Assembly (NCBI GenBank): GCA_963695645.1
Contig: CAVOHC010000007.1
Coordinates: forward strand, 1-64,000
DNA length: 64,000 nucleotides
Origin: DATBGO01 sp963695645
Lineage (GTDB): Bacteria; Actinomycetota; Actinomycetes; Streptosporangiales; Streptosporangiaceae
Direction: 5' to 3'
The notes below the pieces were generated by a model that was not told the DNA's origin, did no database searches, and saw nothing but the letters and a program-made list of their open reading frames with translations. Positions 45,216 through 53,704 of this stretch are shown piece after piece. A program made the position numbers and the translations under genes. Position 1 is the stretch's first letter; every line of letters begins with the position of its first letter.

Positions 45216-45923
45216 TCACGGCGGCGGGATGCGCAGCACGTAGCCGATGCTGCGGATGGTGTGGATCAGGTGCGGCTCGGCGGTGTCGACCTTGCGGCGC
45301 AGGGTGGAGATGTAGGACTCGATGATGTTGCTGTCGCCGGTGAAGTTGTAGTCCCACACGTGGTCGAGGATCTGTTCCCGGCTGAGCACCCGCCCGGCGT
45401 TGGTCATCAGGTAGCGCAGCAGCTTGAACTCGCGGGGGGCCAGGGTAACCTCGGTGCCTGCGCGCCGCACCTGGTGGCTGTCCTGGTCGAGTTCCAGGTC
45501 GGCGATGGCCAGCCGGGACGCGGGTTCGGCTTCGCCGGTGCTGCGGCGCAGCACGGCCGAGATCCGGGCCAGGACCTCGTCGAGGCTGAACGGCTTGGTG
45601 ATGTAGTCGTCGCCGCCGAGACTCAGCCCGGCGACCCGGTCGCGCGGGGTGTCACGGGCGGTCAGGAAGATCACGGGGATCCGGGGCCCGCTGTCGTGGA
45701 TTCTGCGGATCACCTCGAATCCGTCGCAGCCGGGCATCATCACATCCAGCAGGATCAGGTCCGGCTGGCCGGCTGCGGCGGCGCGCAGCGCTTCGGCGCC
45801 GGTGGCCGCGGTGAGCACGTCGAAGCCGGCGAACCGTAGCGCCCCGGCCAGCAGTTCCAGAATCACCGGTTCATCGTCGACGACCAGCAGCCGGGCCCCA
45901 CGCTGCGCCGGTGCGGAACTCAT
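45216..45923 (-). CDS. OmpR/PhoB-family response regulator
   Basis: The 235-residue protein has a receiver domain with Asp16/Asp17, phosphorylation site Asp60 (LILLDVMMPGCDG) and a Lys in ITKPF. The C-terminal winged helix (EVTLAPREFKLLRYLMTNAG, ILDHVWDYNF, IESYISTLRRKVD, TIRSIGYVLR) is of the OmpR type. It is the first gene of a two-component operon and lies divergent from an ABC transporter operon, a common arrangement in which the regulator controls the exporter. Confidence 0.9.
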   Translation of the reverse strand: MSSAPAQRGARLLVVDDEPVILELLAGALRFAGFDVLTAATGAEALRAAAAGQPDLILLDVMMPGCDGFEVIRRIHDSGPRIPVIFLTARDTPRDRVAGLSLGGDDYITKPFSLDEVLARISAVLRRSTGEAEPASRLAIADLELDQDSHQVRRAGTEVTLAPREFKLLRYLMTNAGRVLSREQILDHVWDYNFTGDSNIIESYISTLRRKVDTAEPHLIHTIRSIGYVLRIPPP

Positions 45924-46383
45924 CCCTCCACGGTGGACCCGTCAGCTTGCCGTCTCCTGCCCGTTTGCTGTGGGAAACCTTAAGAGGCCCGCGGTACCCG
46001 CGTCCGGCCGCAGGCACCGGCCTACTCGCCGTGACCTGGGAGAACTGTGATGGACTGCGGGCGCGGCGGTGTGTCACCCGCCACCATCGTCCTGGCAGGC
46101 GGCGCGGCGCCCGCTGATGGCAGCCGCGTTTGCGCCACGGCCCGTTGCCCGGGCGGTTCCAGGCAGGTCACGGGGCGGTTGTGGCACCGGCTCGGCGTGG
46201 GTGAGCCGTCCTGGGCACAGGAACGCACGGGCCGCCGGGCTCCAGGGTGCCTTCAGGTTGGCTCAACATCCGTTCTAGCCAGGCCGGTGAGGATGATGCC
46301 CGGGCCCGGTACCGCCACGGCGATGTTCCCGGGCCCGCCAGCGACAAGGCCGGGCCTTGCGTGACATTCGGTTGGGAGCGTGG
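45924..46383. promoter_or_regulatory. Divergent intergenic region of two-component system and ABC exporter
   Basis: This 460-bp region has no supported gene. It must contain promoters for both operons. I could not identify a convincing direct repeat for OmpR-type binding by eye. Confidence 0.4.
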
Positions 46384-47865
46384 ATGTTCTTCGTATATTT
46401 GCGGCGTGAGCTGCGCCGCCGGGCCCGCCAGGCGGTGGTCATCTCCCTGGGGTTTGCGCTGGGGATCGGCTTGGTCATCACCGTGACCGCGGCGTCGGCG
46501 GGAGTCAAGAACGCGCAGGGCAAGGTGCTGCACGCCCTGTATGGGGTGGGCACCGATATCACGGTCACCAAGTCGCCAACGGCCGGGTCGGGCGGCCCGT
46601 TCGGTTTCCGGGTCGGATCCGGGTCGGGCCAGGCGTCGCGGCCCCAGGCGGGCACCACGTTCACCCGGAACACGCTGATCGCGGCCGGCCAGGGGACGCT
46701 GAAAGCCTCGTCGGTGACCGCGATCGCACGGATGGGTCATGTCTCGGCCGCCGCGGGCGGGCTGACGCTGACCGACACCCGGATCTCGGGCAAGATCCCG
46801 TCCTCCTCGTCGTCGGGCGGGGGCGGGTTCGCCCCGGGCGGGGGCGGCGGTGGGGGCGGCCCCTCCTCATTCAAGATCAGCTCGTTCAGCGTGGACGGAG
46901 TGGACCTGGCCACCGGCAAGGTTGGCGTGCTGAGCTCGGGAAAGATCATCTCGGGGCGGACATTCCAGAGCTCGGACGCTAGCTCGGATGTGGCGCTGGT
47001 CTCGTCCGGGTACGCCAGGCAGCACAGCCTCAAGACCGGGTCGAAGATCACTGTCGCGGGCACCACGTTCACCGTGATCGGCGTGGTGAGCGTGCCGGCC
47101 AGCACCGCGGCGAATGTGTACATTCCGCTGGCCCGGGCGCAGGCTCTGGCCAGCATGAAAGGCATGGTGACCACCGTCTACGTGGCTGCCGACAGTGCCG
47201 CCAACATCACCACGGTGTCGAAGGAAATCTCCGGGTTGCTGCCCAAGGCGACTGTGACCACCTCCTCGTCCCTGGCCAGCGAGGTGACCGGCTCGCTGGC
47301 CAGCGCCTCCTCACTGGCCAGCAACTTGGGCCGGTGGCTGGCGATCGCGGTGCTGATCGCGGCGTTTCTGCTGGCGGGCCTGCTGACCATGTCAGCGGTG
47401 TCGCGGCGGGTGCGGGAGTTCGGCACGCTCAAGGCGCTGGGCTGGCGCACCCGGCGGGTGGTCGGCCAGGTGATGGGTGAGGCACTGACCTTGGGCCTGA
47501 TCGGTGGGGTCGCCGGGGTCGCGCTGGGGTTCGCCGGGGCGCGGCTGGTGTCCGCGCTGGCCCCGCCGCTGACCGCCACGACCAGCCTCAGCACCCGGGT
47601 GCCCAGCGGGGCGGGCTCGTTCGGCCCGCCGGGCGGCGGCGGATTCGGCGGCGGCGGCGGAGCCCCTCCCGGGGGCGGCGGGTTCCGGGGCCTGGCCGGG
47701 GCCGGCAGTCACACCGTGAGCGTCCCCCTGGATACGTCGGTGACGCTCAGCGTGGTGCTGCTGGCGGTGCTGCTGGCGATCGCTGGCGGGCTGATCGCCG
47801 GGTCGTTCGGCGGGTGGCGCGCGGCCCGGCTGCGCCCGGCCGCGGCGCTGGCCCAGGTGGCGTAG
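46384..47865 (+). CDS. ABC transporter permease, MacB/FtsX-like, with glycine-rich loops
   Basis: The 493-residue protein begins with FVYLRRELRRRARQAVVISL (TM1 with basic flank), has a large extracytoplasmic MacB-like domain, and then three helices with the FtsX signature (RRVREFGTLKALGWRTRRVV). Two unusual Gly-rich inserts occur, one near residue 145-160 (FAPGGGGGGGG) and one near 410-440 (FGPPGGGGFGGGGGAPPGG). ATG 46384 follows GGGAG at five bases; an earlier TTG is unlikely. It pairs with the ATPase 33 bp downstream to form an exporter or lipoprotein/antimicrobial-peptide-type transporter. Confidence 0.85.
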   Translation: MFFVYLRRELRRRARQAVVISLGFALGIGLVITVTAASAGVKNAQGKVLHALYGVGTDITVTKSPTAGSGGPFGFRVGSGSGQASRPQAGTTFTRNTLIAAGQGTLKASSVTAIARMGHVSAAAGGLTLTDTRISGKIPSSSSSGGGGFAPGGGGGGGGPSSFKISSFSVDGVDLATGKVGVLSSGKIISGRTFQSSDASSDVALVSSGYARQHSLKTGSKITVAGTTFTVIGVVSVPASTAANVYIPLARAQALASMKGMVTTVYVAADSAANITTVSKEISGLLPKATVTTSSSLASEVTGSLASASSLASNLGRWLAIAVLIAAFLLAGLLTMSAVSRRVREFGTLKALGWRTRRVVGQVMGEALTLGLIGGVAGVALGFAGARLVSALAPPLTATTSLSTRVPSGAGSFGPPGGGGFGGGGGAPPGGGGFRGLAGAGSHTVSVPLDTSVTLSVVLLAVLLAIAGGLIAGSFGGWRAARLRPAAALAQVA

Positions 47866-47897
47866 GCAGCAGGCACGGCCAACAAGAAAGGGCACTC

Positions 47898-48596
47898 ATG
47901 TACAAGCTGACCAGGGTCACCAAGGACTACCGCAAGGGCCCTGATACCGTGCACGCGCTGGCCGGGGTGGACGTGGTCATCGAGGACGGTGAATGGCTGG
48001 CCATCCAGGGCCCCACCGGGCACGGCAAAACCACCCTGTTGCAGATCCTCGGCGCCCTGGACCGCCCCACGAGCGGCGTGGCCGAGTTCGACGGCCGTGA
48101 CCTAGCCACGCTGCGGGAAACCGAGCTGGCCAAGGTCCGCGCCACCTCGATCGGGTTCATCTTCCAGACCTTTAACCTCATTCCCACCCTGTCCGCCGCC
48201 GAGAACGTCGAGACCGCTCTGGCCCCCCTGCGGGTGACTGGAGCCGACCGCAGAACCCGGGCAGCCGAGGCGCTGGCCGGGGTCGGCCTGGCAGAACGGC
48301 TCCACCACCTGCCGTCGGAACTGTCCGGCGGGCAGCAGCAACGGGTGGCCATCGCCCGGGCCCTGGTCAAGCAGCCCAAGGTGCTGCTGGCCGACGAGCC
48401 CACCGGCAACCTCGACGAAACCACCCGCGACGAGATCATCGCCCTGCTGGAAACCCTCTGGCGCGAACGCGGCCTGACGTTGGTCCTGGTCACCCACGAC
48501 AGCGCCATCGCCCGCCGCGCCCAGCGGCTCGGCGTCATGGCCAACGGCAGGCTGTCCATCAAGCAAGACACCCGCAACGCCCCCCAAACCCGGTAA
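47898..48596 (+). CDS. ABC transporter ATP-binding protein (MacB/LolD type)
   Basis: The 232-residue ATPase has Walker A GPTGHGKTT (residues 38-46), Q-loop FQTFNLIP, signature LSGGQQQR, Walker B VLLADEPTGNLD and the switch His in VTHDSA. ADEPTGNLD with the LSGGQQQR is typical of the MacB/LolD branch that energises FtsX-like permeases. AAAGGGCACTC precedes the ATG. It is the second and last gene of the operon; a strong hairpin follows at 48855. Confidence 0.9.
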   Translation: MYKLTRVTKDYRKGPDTVHALAGVDVVIEDGEWLAIQGPTGHGKTTLLQILGALDRPTSGVAEFDGRDLATLRETELAKVRATSIGFIFQTFNLIPTLSAAENVETALAPLRVTGADRRTRAAEALAGVGLAERLHHLPSELSGGQQQRVAIARALVKQPKVLLADEPTGNLDETTRDEIIALLETLWRERGLTLVLVTHDSAIARRAQRLGVMANGRLSIKQDTRNAPQTR

Positions 48597-48854
48597 TACC
48601 AGGCGCAGACCGCCGGCCCGGTAACCCTGCAGCCCCCGTCAGGTACCGGGCCCGGCTTGCCAACGACAACGGGCTTGCCCTGGAAAGCGCCAGCCCCGCA
48701 GCGGTCCAGCCCGGTGCAGGGTGCTGCCGGGCACGCCACCCTCCACGGCAAGCACGCAGATCACCCAAATCCGGATGCTGCCCGTCGTGTCCGACCCTGA
48801 GCCAAGCAGCTTCCAGATCGGCGGTTCGCGAGCGGCCGATGGCGTTACTGCCGG

Positions 48855-48889
48855 TCATCCGCCTGGCCGAAGATCGGCCAGGCGGATGA
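48855..48889. terminator. Strong hairpin between convergent ABC operon and integrase
   Basis: TCATCCGCCTGGCCGA (48855-48870) and TCGGCCAGGCGGATGA (48874-48889) form a perfect 16-bp stem with a 3-base loop. It lies 18 bp after the integrase stop and 260 bp after the ABC operon and can end transcription from both sides. Confidence 0.7.
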
Positions 48890-48906
48890 TGCCGGGCACC
48901 TGGCGA

Positions 48907-49586
48907 TTACCGGGCTGCTCCGGCGACGTAGGCGGCGACGATGTAGGTCGCCAAGATCATCGGCCCGGCTCGCCGACGGCCAGGTCAATCGCGCGGGCGG
49001 TACGCGGGGCGAGCGGGATGGTGACGATCTTTCCGCCCTTACGGGTGATCACCAGGGTGCGGTGGCCGCGTTCGATCCCCAGGTCCTCGATATCCGCGCC
49101 GGTAGCTTCCGACACCCGCAGTCCGTTGAGTGCCAGCAGCGAGATCAGCGCATGCTCGCCCGCCGGTCCGAGCCCGGCCGAGACCAGCAGCGCGCCGAGC
49201 TCGTTGCGGTCCAGCCCGGTGGCGTGAGACTCATAATCCAGCCGCGGCCGGCGCACGTGCGCCGCCGGTGAGTGGTCGAGTAGCTCTTCCTCTACCGCGT
49301 ATTTGTAGAACCCCGCCACCGTGCACAGCCGGCGGGTGATGGTAGCCCGGGCGCGGCCTCGGGCTTCCAGGTCGCGGGCGAAGCACTCGATGTCGGCGCG
49401 GCGGCCGGCGAACAGGCGGACCTGATGCTGGGAGCACCAGCTGGCGTACTGGCGCAGGTCCAGCTCATAAGCCTGCCGGGTCAGGCCGCTGTATCCGGCC
49501 AGGAACCCGGCTAACGCCAGCCGTTCGGTGTTGCTGAACACCGGCGCCACCGGGACGAGAGCAGCGGATGTGGTCGTGGTAGCCAT
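48907..49586 (-). pseudogene. Tyrosine recombinase with catalytic region deleted
   Basis: The start at 49586 (MATTTTSAAL) has GGAGG upstream. The core-binding domain (GLTRQAYELDLRQYASWC) and the first half of the catalytic domain (LDRNELGALL, LLALNGLRVSEATG with Arg I, RKGGKIVTIPLAPRTARAID) are intact. After AVGEPGR the reading jumps to TYIVAAYVAGAAR and stops at 48907. The HxxR box, the second His and the Tyr nucleophile are lost. It is a close relative of the fragment at 63432-63990, which keeps exactly the part missing here. Confidence 0.82.
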
Positions 49587-49837
49587 CAGGCACCTCCGAG
49601 GACTCAGGCTGAGACCCCAGAGCTGGGCCAGCCGAGGCCCCAGCAAGACGATGAGAACCCCACGTTAAAGCCGGCCGCGACAATCACACCAGGTCACAGC
49701 CCTGGCGGGTTGGCACGCTCAGTAAACAGCACCCGAGCGCCGATTCGCGCGCCCGTGCGGGTAGTGAGATAGTCGTCCTTCGGTGCGCTCGCGAACCGGC
49801 GACCGGCGTGGCTGGCCTGTCGCCGAGGAGGAACCGC

Positions 49838-50440
49838 ATGGCCGATTCTGACCGCCGGAGCACGTTGCTGGATTCTTACGAGAACGCTGCGGTGATCGTG
49901 TCAGGAATAGTTGCTGACGAGCTCGGCCACCCGACACCGTGTCCCAGGTACGACGTGGCCGGACTGATCGACCACCTCGTCGAAGCGGGCCACCGGGCGG
50001 CCGCTCTCGGCCGCGGGCAGGCACCCCCGCCCGGAGACGAGTCCCCTCACGTGGAGCTGTCCGACGCGCCCGGTCAGCTACGTAGCGCTGCGGAACAGGC
50101 GGCACAAGCATGGGGCGACAATTCCAGCTTGTCGTTGAGGTACGCAATGCCGTGGGGCGAGGAGTACACGGCGGCCACCCTGGTGGACATGTACCTGGCA
50201 GAGCTGGCCGCGCACGCCTGGGACTTGGCCAGGGCCACCGGACAGACCGGCAGGTTGGATCCTTCCCTCGCCTTGCCGGCACTCGAGGGGGCACGGGCCA
50301 TGATCAAGCCTCAGTACCGCAACATGGCCGAGCCTGGAGCCCCTTTCGGGGCGGAGGTCTACCCAGCTCCCGGTGCTGACGACTGGGAACGCCTCGCTGC
50401 CTTCATGGGACGCGACCCACGGACAACGCCCGGTCTATAA
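49838..50440 (+). CDS. TIGR03086-type metal-binding protein (DinB/mycothiol-dependent-like fold)
   Basis: The 200-residue protein has the helical fold of the TIGR03086 and maleylpyruvate-isomerase-like families: PTPCPRYDVAGLIDHLVEAGH near residues 38-58 (His ligands) and MYLAELAAHAWDLARATGQ near 115-133 (third His). These families are linked to mycothiol-dependent enzymes or to unknown metal-dependent transferases. ATG 49838 has GAGGAGGAACCGC upstream. It is monocistronic, between the integrase remnant and a membrane protein gene. Confidence 0.8.
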   Translation: MADSDRRSTLLDSYENAAVIVSGIVADELGHPTPCPRYDVAGLIDHLVEAGHRAAALGRGQAPPPGDESPHVELSDAPGQLRSAAEQAAQAWGDNSSLSLRYAMPWGEEYTAATLVDMYLAELAAHAWDLARATGQTGRLDPSLALPALEGARAMIKPQYRNMAEPGAPFGAEVYPAPGADDWERLAAFMGRDPRTTPGL

Positions 50441-50696
50441 GGGGCGAGCGCGGCGCCGGGCCTTCGATCGACCTGCCGTCTTGAACCTGGGTGATAGCCG
50501 GAGGTAGCCCGAACGCCCACGCAGAACACCGCTGGGGACGCGTTCCGGCCGATCCGATCGGCGGATACGGATCGCGGGGCGATAACCGGCGCTGACCACG
50601 GAGCGTAATTCAGCAGCTATCCCACTCCGCGCCGGATCGCCGAGTCTGCACTCTGGCTGGCTGTGCAGAATCGGGGGTGTTCGGAACGTGTAGGGG

Positions 50697-51587
50697 CTAC
50701 CCGCGTATAGAAGAGGGCCGGACGGTGGCCCGCTCGATCTGCTTGCCGAGGGGGGCGCCGATGGCTGCGCCTATGGCCGATTGCAGAAGGGCGAGGAGCA
50801 CGAAGAAGGTGAGGCTCGGAATGAAGCCAGGGTCAGCAATGTCGTTCAGGCGGCTTCCGGCAGCGGCGAGCCCGAAGAGGGTTCCGATGCTCAATGCGAT
50901 GGGCGTGAGCAGAACAGCCCACCAGGAGCGGAGGAGGGCTGCGCTGGCAACCCCCAAGATGAACGGTATCCACGAGATCAAGAGCAGGGACTGGTCGATG
51001 AAAGCGCAGACCAGACCGGCCGCCAGTGGCAGGAGCCATCTCTTCAGAGCAAGCAGTTCCATATCGCTGCCGTCGATCTGGTCACGTACTTCCCGCAGAA
51101 TCGCTGCCTTCTTCAGGACGGCCGTGCGTGAGGTTCGTAGCTGCGAGATGCGCCTGCTCTTTTGCCACCTTTCGTGGCAAGCGAACCGATCCCATGCAGC
51201 TTGGCGGCTGACTCCCAGCACTGCGCCCACCTCATCCCAGGTGACGCCGAAACTGCGGGCCAGTTCGATCTCCAGAGCAAGCAGGCGTTCAGCGGCTGCC
51301 GACAGCTCGCTCGTGCTGGAGATCCAGTCGCTGAAATAGCGATCGTAGGTGATCTTCCGGGTGGACTGACTTGGCGGGCTGATCAACGAGTACGAGCGGG
51401 CGGCATGAAGATCACCGGCTGATTCAGGAAACTGCAGATCAGAGGTCGTTCTTTTTACCCCACAGGCTGCGGCGCAGCAGCACCAGGCAGCCCAAGAACC
51501 CGGATTATGAACAGACAGAGGAGCCGGAGAGGCATAGACCCACGATCTTGCCTCAACCTGCTCATCTGGCCGAATCGCGGGCCACAT
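50697..51587 (-). CDS. Hypothetical protein with HTH and C-terminal membrane segments
   Basis: Up to 296 residues. The middle has LSAAAERLLALEIELARSFGVTWDEVGAVLGVSRQAAWDRF, a helix-turn-helix of the kind found in small actinobacterial regulators. A basic linker is followed by three or four hydrophobic helices (LPLAAGLVCAFIDQSLLLIS, LLTPIALSIGTLFGLAAAG, FFVLLALLQSAIGAAIGA). I infer a membrane-bound DNA-binding protein. The true start is uncertain; the first ~70 residues have odd composition (CCCAAACG), and the gene may begin near the YDRYFSDWIS region. Confidence 0.5.
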   Translation of the reverse strand: MWPAIRPDEQVEARSWVYASPAPLSVHNPGSWAAWCCCAAACGVKRTTSDLQFPESAGDLHAARSYSLISPPSQSTRKITYDRYFSDWISSTSELSAAAERLLALEIELARSFGVTWDEVGAVLGVSRQAAWDRFACHERWQKSRRISQLRTSRTAVLKKAAILREVRDQIDGSDMELLALKRWLLPLAAGLVCAFIDQSLLLISWIPFILGVASAALLRSWWAVLLTPIALSIGTLFGLAAAGSRLNDIADPGFIPSLTFFVLLALLQSAIGAAIGAPLGKQIERATVRPSSIRG

Positions 51588-51712
51588 CCCCTCCTCCGAG
51601 TTCTTTCGCGGTACAGGCCGAGGCGTCAGCTGGGCAACTACCTCGTCAAGCGCGCCGTGATCCTCGATGTTTTTCGGGCATCGGCCGGCCGGGCGCAGGG
51701 TAGTATGATCGT

Positions 51713-51970
51713 ATGGCGAAGCGTAAGATAACTGTCACCGTAGACGAGGAGCTTGTTGACCTCGTGCACGCATTCGGCGAGGAGAAGCTGTCCGCCGTCG
51801 TTAATACTGCGCTAGCCGAACACGTCGAGCGCCTGGGCCGGCTGGCTACGTTGCGGCACCTTCTTGACCGGTGGGAGGCCACGGCGGGTCCGGTACCGCC
51901 CGAAGTCCGGTCAGACGCGGCGGCCGCGTTCGACGAGGCCGGGGACGGCCCGCGCGTGGCCGCAGGATGA
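51713..51970 (+). CDS. VapB-like antitoxin (ribbon-helix-helix)
   Basis: The 85-residue protein has KRKITVTVDEELVDLVHAFG at the N-terminus, a ribbon-helix-helix strand and helix, then EEKLSAVVNTALAEHVERL. The tail is acidic and flexible, as expected for toxin binding. Its stop overlaps the ATG of the PIN toxin by ATGA, so this is a coupled type II module. Confidence 0.8.
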   Translation: MAKRKITVTVDEELVDLVHAFGEEKLSAVVNTALAEHVERLGRLATLRHLLDRWEATAGPVPPEVRSDAAAAFDEAGDGPRVAAG

Positions 51971-52407
51971 CTGGCGCGCCGCTCATCCTGGATGCTGATG
52001 GCCTGGACGCGCTGACCGAGCAGCCCCCGCCCGACCGGCTGCGCGCGCTGCTGGCCGAGGCCTGGGAGCGCCAGAGCGACGTCCTGGTCCCGGCTCTGGT
52101 CTGCGCCGAGTGCTGCCGGGGCGCCGGACGCACCCGCGCCGTCGAAGCATCGCTGGCGCGACACCGCGGCAGCCGCGCCGGACGGCCGGCGGTCCGCGTG
52201 GTGCCGACTGACTTCGACCTCGCCCGCCGTGTTGGGTCCATACTTCACGGCGCCGGCGCGAGCACAGCGGACATCGTCGATGCACATTCGGTCGCCGTAG
52301 CGTCGTTGCAGGGCCGCGCGGTGATCGTGACCGCCGATCCAGATGACATCCTGCGCCTGGCCTCGGCCGTGCCCACGGTGCGGATCGTCACGCGCACAGC
52401 GCGGTAG
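51967..52407 (+). CDS. VapC-like PIN-domain toxin
   Basis: The 146-residue PIN protein has LILDADGLDALTE (first Asp), ALVCAECCRGAGR (Glu), TADIVDAHSVAVASLQG (Asp) and VIVTADPDDILRLA (Asp), the usual four acidic residues of the ribonuclease site. I start it at 51967 (MTGAPLIL), overlapping the antitoxin stop; open frame further left is a shadow of the antitoxin. It lies 230 bp left of att copy 3. Confidence 0.82.
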   Translation: MTGAPLILDADGLDALTEQPPPDRLRALLAEAWERQSDVLVPALVCAECCRGAGRTRAVEASLARHRGSRAGRPAVRVVPTDFDLARRVGSILHGAGASTADIVDAHSVAVASLQGRAVIVTADPDDILRLASAVPTVRIVTRTAR

Positions 52408-52634
52408 GGCCCACCTCCGGGAGGTCAATCTGGCCGCTGTCCAGGTTCGAGTCGCATGGCGAGTTCAGCGCGGGACTCAGCTGGACTCGGTGGGACAAGA
52501 TCCAGAACACGACCAGTGCAGACCAGGCCTCCTCCGCCTACACGGACAAATGGCGGACAGAAAGCGCTATTCACGTCGCCGTCATTGAAGAATATGCACG
52601 TCAGCGGCTATTCCGATGGGTCGGGATGGGCTCC

Positions 52635-52687
52635 CTGTAAAACCGTCGGCTAAGCCTACGTTGGTTCGAACCCAACACCTGCCACCA
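52635..52687 (+). repeat. tRNA-Tyr 3'-half attachment-type repeat, copy 3
   Basis: This 53-nt copy is identical to copy 2 through the acceptor end CCTGCCACCA. Upstream sequence (GATGGGTCGGGATGGGCTCC) is not a tRNA 5' half. The right flank resembles that of copy 1 over ~130 bp, including a conserved hairpin. Confidence 0.87.
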
Positions 52688-52736
52688 GCAAACTCCCGGT
52701 CAGACCCGGTCCGGTGGGCCCGGCCTCATGCGTTGA

Positions 52737-52762
52737 GGGAGCGGTCTGGAATCACCGCTCCC
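52737..52762. terminator. Conserved hairpin downstream of att copy 3
   Basis: GGGAGCGGT/ACCGCTCCC, a 9-bp stem with an 8-base loop, at the same distance from the tRNA half as in copy 1. The loop differs between copies while the stem is kept. Confidence 0.55.
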
Positions 52763-52804
52763 CGTGCGGGACTTCTCGGTTCCTGACCTTGTTTGGCCAG
52801 GTCA

Positions 52805-52985
52805 GGATGCTGTTGGACGCGGGGGAGCAGTTAACGCCAGCCGTGGTGATGTGGCGGCCAGGCCGGCGCCGTAGCTGCCGGTGCCCTCGATCCCGACCAG
52901 GCACACCGTCCCGAACCCGCCCAGCCAGCCCAGCAGCCCGGAATAGCCGGCCGTGGTGACCGGGAATTCCCGGACGCCGAGCAGC
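52805..52985 (-). pseudogene. IS110-family transposase scrap
   Basis: About 50 codons (REFPVTTAGYSGLLGWL, then GTVCLVGIEGTGSYGAGLA) match the N-terminal RuvC-like part of IS110 transposases, including the Glu of VGIEGTGSYG. The rest is lost. The left end meets the att copy 3 flank; the right end is joined to an alcohol-dehydrogenase fragment. Confidence 0.65.
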
Positions 52986-52995
52986 CCGCCAACCG

Positions 52996-53331
52996 GAGGC
53001 CGACCGACTGGAGGACATCGGCGAGGTCGACGTAATCTTCGACGTGATCGGCGGCGAGGTTCTCGAACGCTCGGCCCCACTGGTGCGCGCCGGCGGCACG
53101 CTCGTCACGACCGTTGCACCGCCGAAGGTGCGGCCCGCCGACGGCCGGGCGATCTTCTTCGTCGTCGAGCCGGACCGGCTCCGGCTGGCCGACCTCGCCG
53201 AGCGGGTGCGGTCCGGGCGGCTGAAGCCGGTCGTGGGGGCCGTGCGACCGCTCGCCGAGGCGCCGTCCGCGTTCGCCCCCGACCGCCGGGTGCCCGGCAA
53301 AACGATCATCCGGGTAACGGAAGGCGGATAA
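52996..53331 (+). pseudogene. Zinc-independent alcohol dehydrogenase/quinone reductase, 3' fragment
   Basis: The frame (to the TAA at 53331) reads LEDIGEVDVIFDVIGGEVLE, then VRAGGTLVTTVAPPK and AERVRSGRLKPVVGAVRPLA, ending PGKTIIRVTEGG. This is the C-terminal third of an MDR-superfamily NADP-dependent oxidoreductase. The 5' end, with most of the nucleotide-binding GxGxxG fold, was removed at the IS110 junction. Confidence 0.7.
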
Positions 53332-53704
53332 CAGAAGGCGGATAGCCAATCGGCCGCCCATTGCCTCATCCGCCTGCCACTCGACAACCGCGCTCTGTCA
53401 ACTCCTCCTCCGAAAGCCCACGGGACGGCAACGCTAGTCAGCGCAGAACGACCTGATCTGCACGCCCCGACCGGCGATCCTCAGATAGGTCCTCAGACGC
53501 GCAGATCGGCAGTTATCGCGAGCCTGCAGGCAAATTCTAAGTGACGTTCCGTGACGAAGTTGGCCGTTGAATTAGAGGTCAGGCTCGGAGATCGCCACCG
53601 GACAAGCGGCGCGACCAATCGGCGGCAAGTTCGTGCGCGTGCAGGCTGGCATCACGAGGATGAGTCGCGAGACCGAAGCTACAGACACGCGAGATTGGCA
53701 GATC
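53332..53704. other. Gap before the Mrr-like gene
   Basis: No gene is supported. The right part (from ~53630) is open in the frame of the Mrr gene, so that gene could start further left than I chose. Confidence 0.4.
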
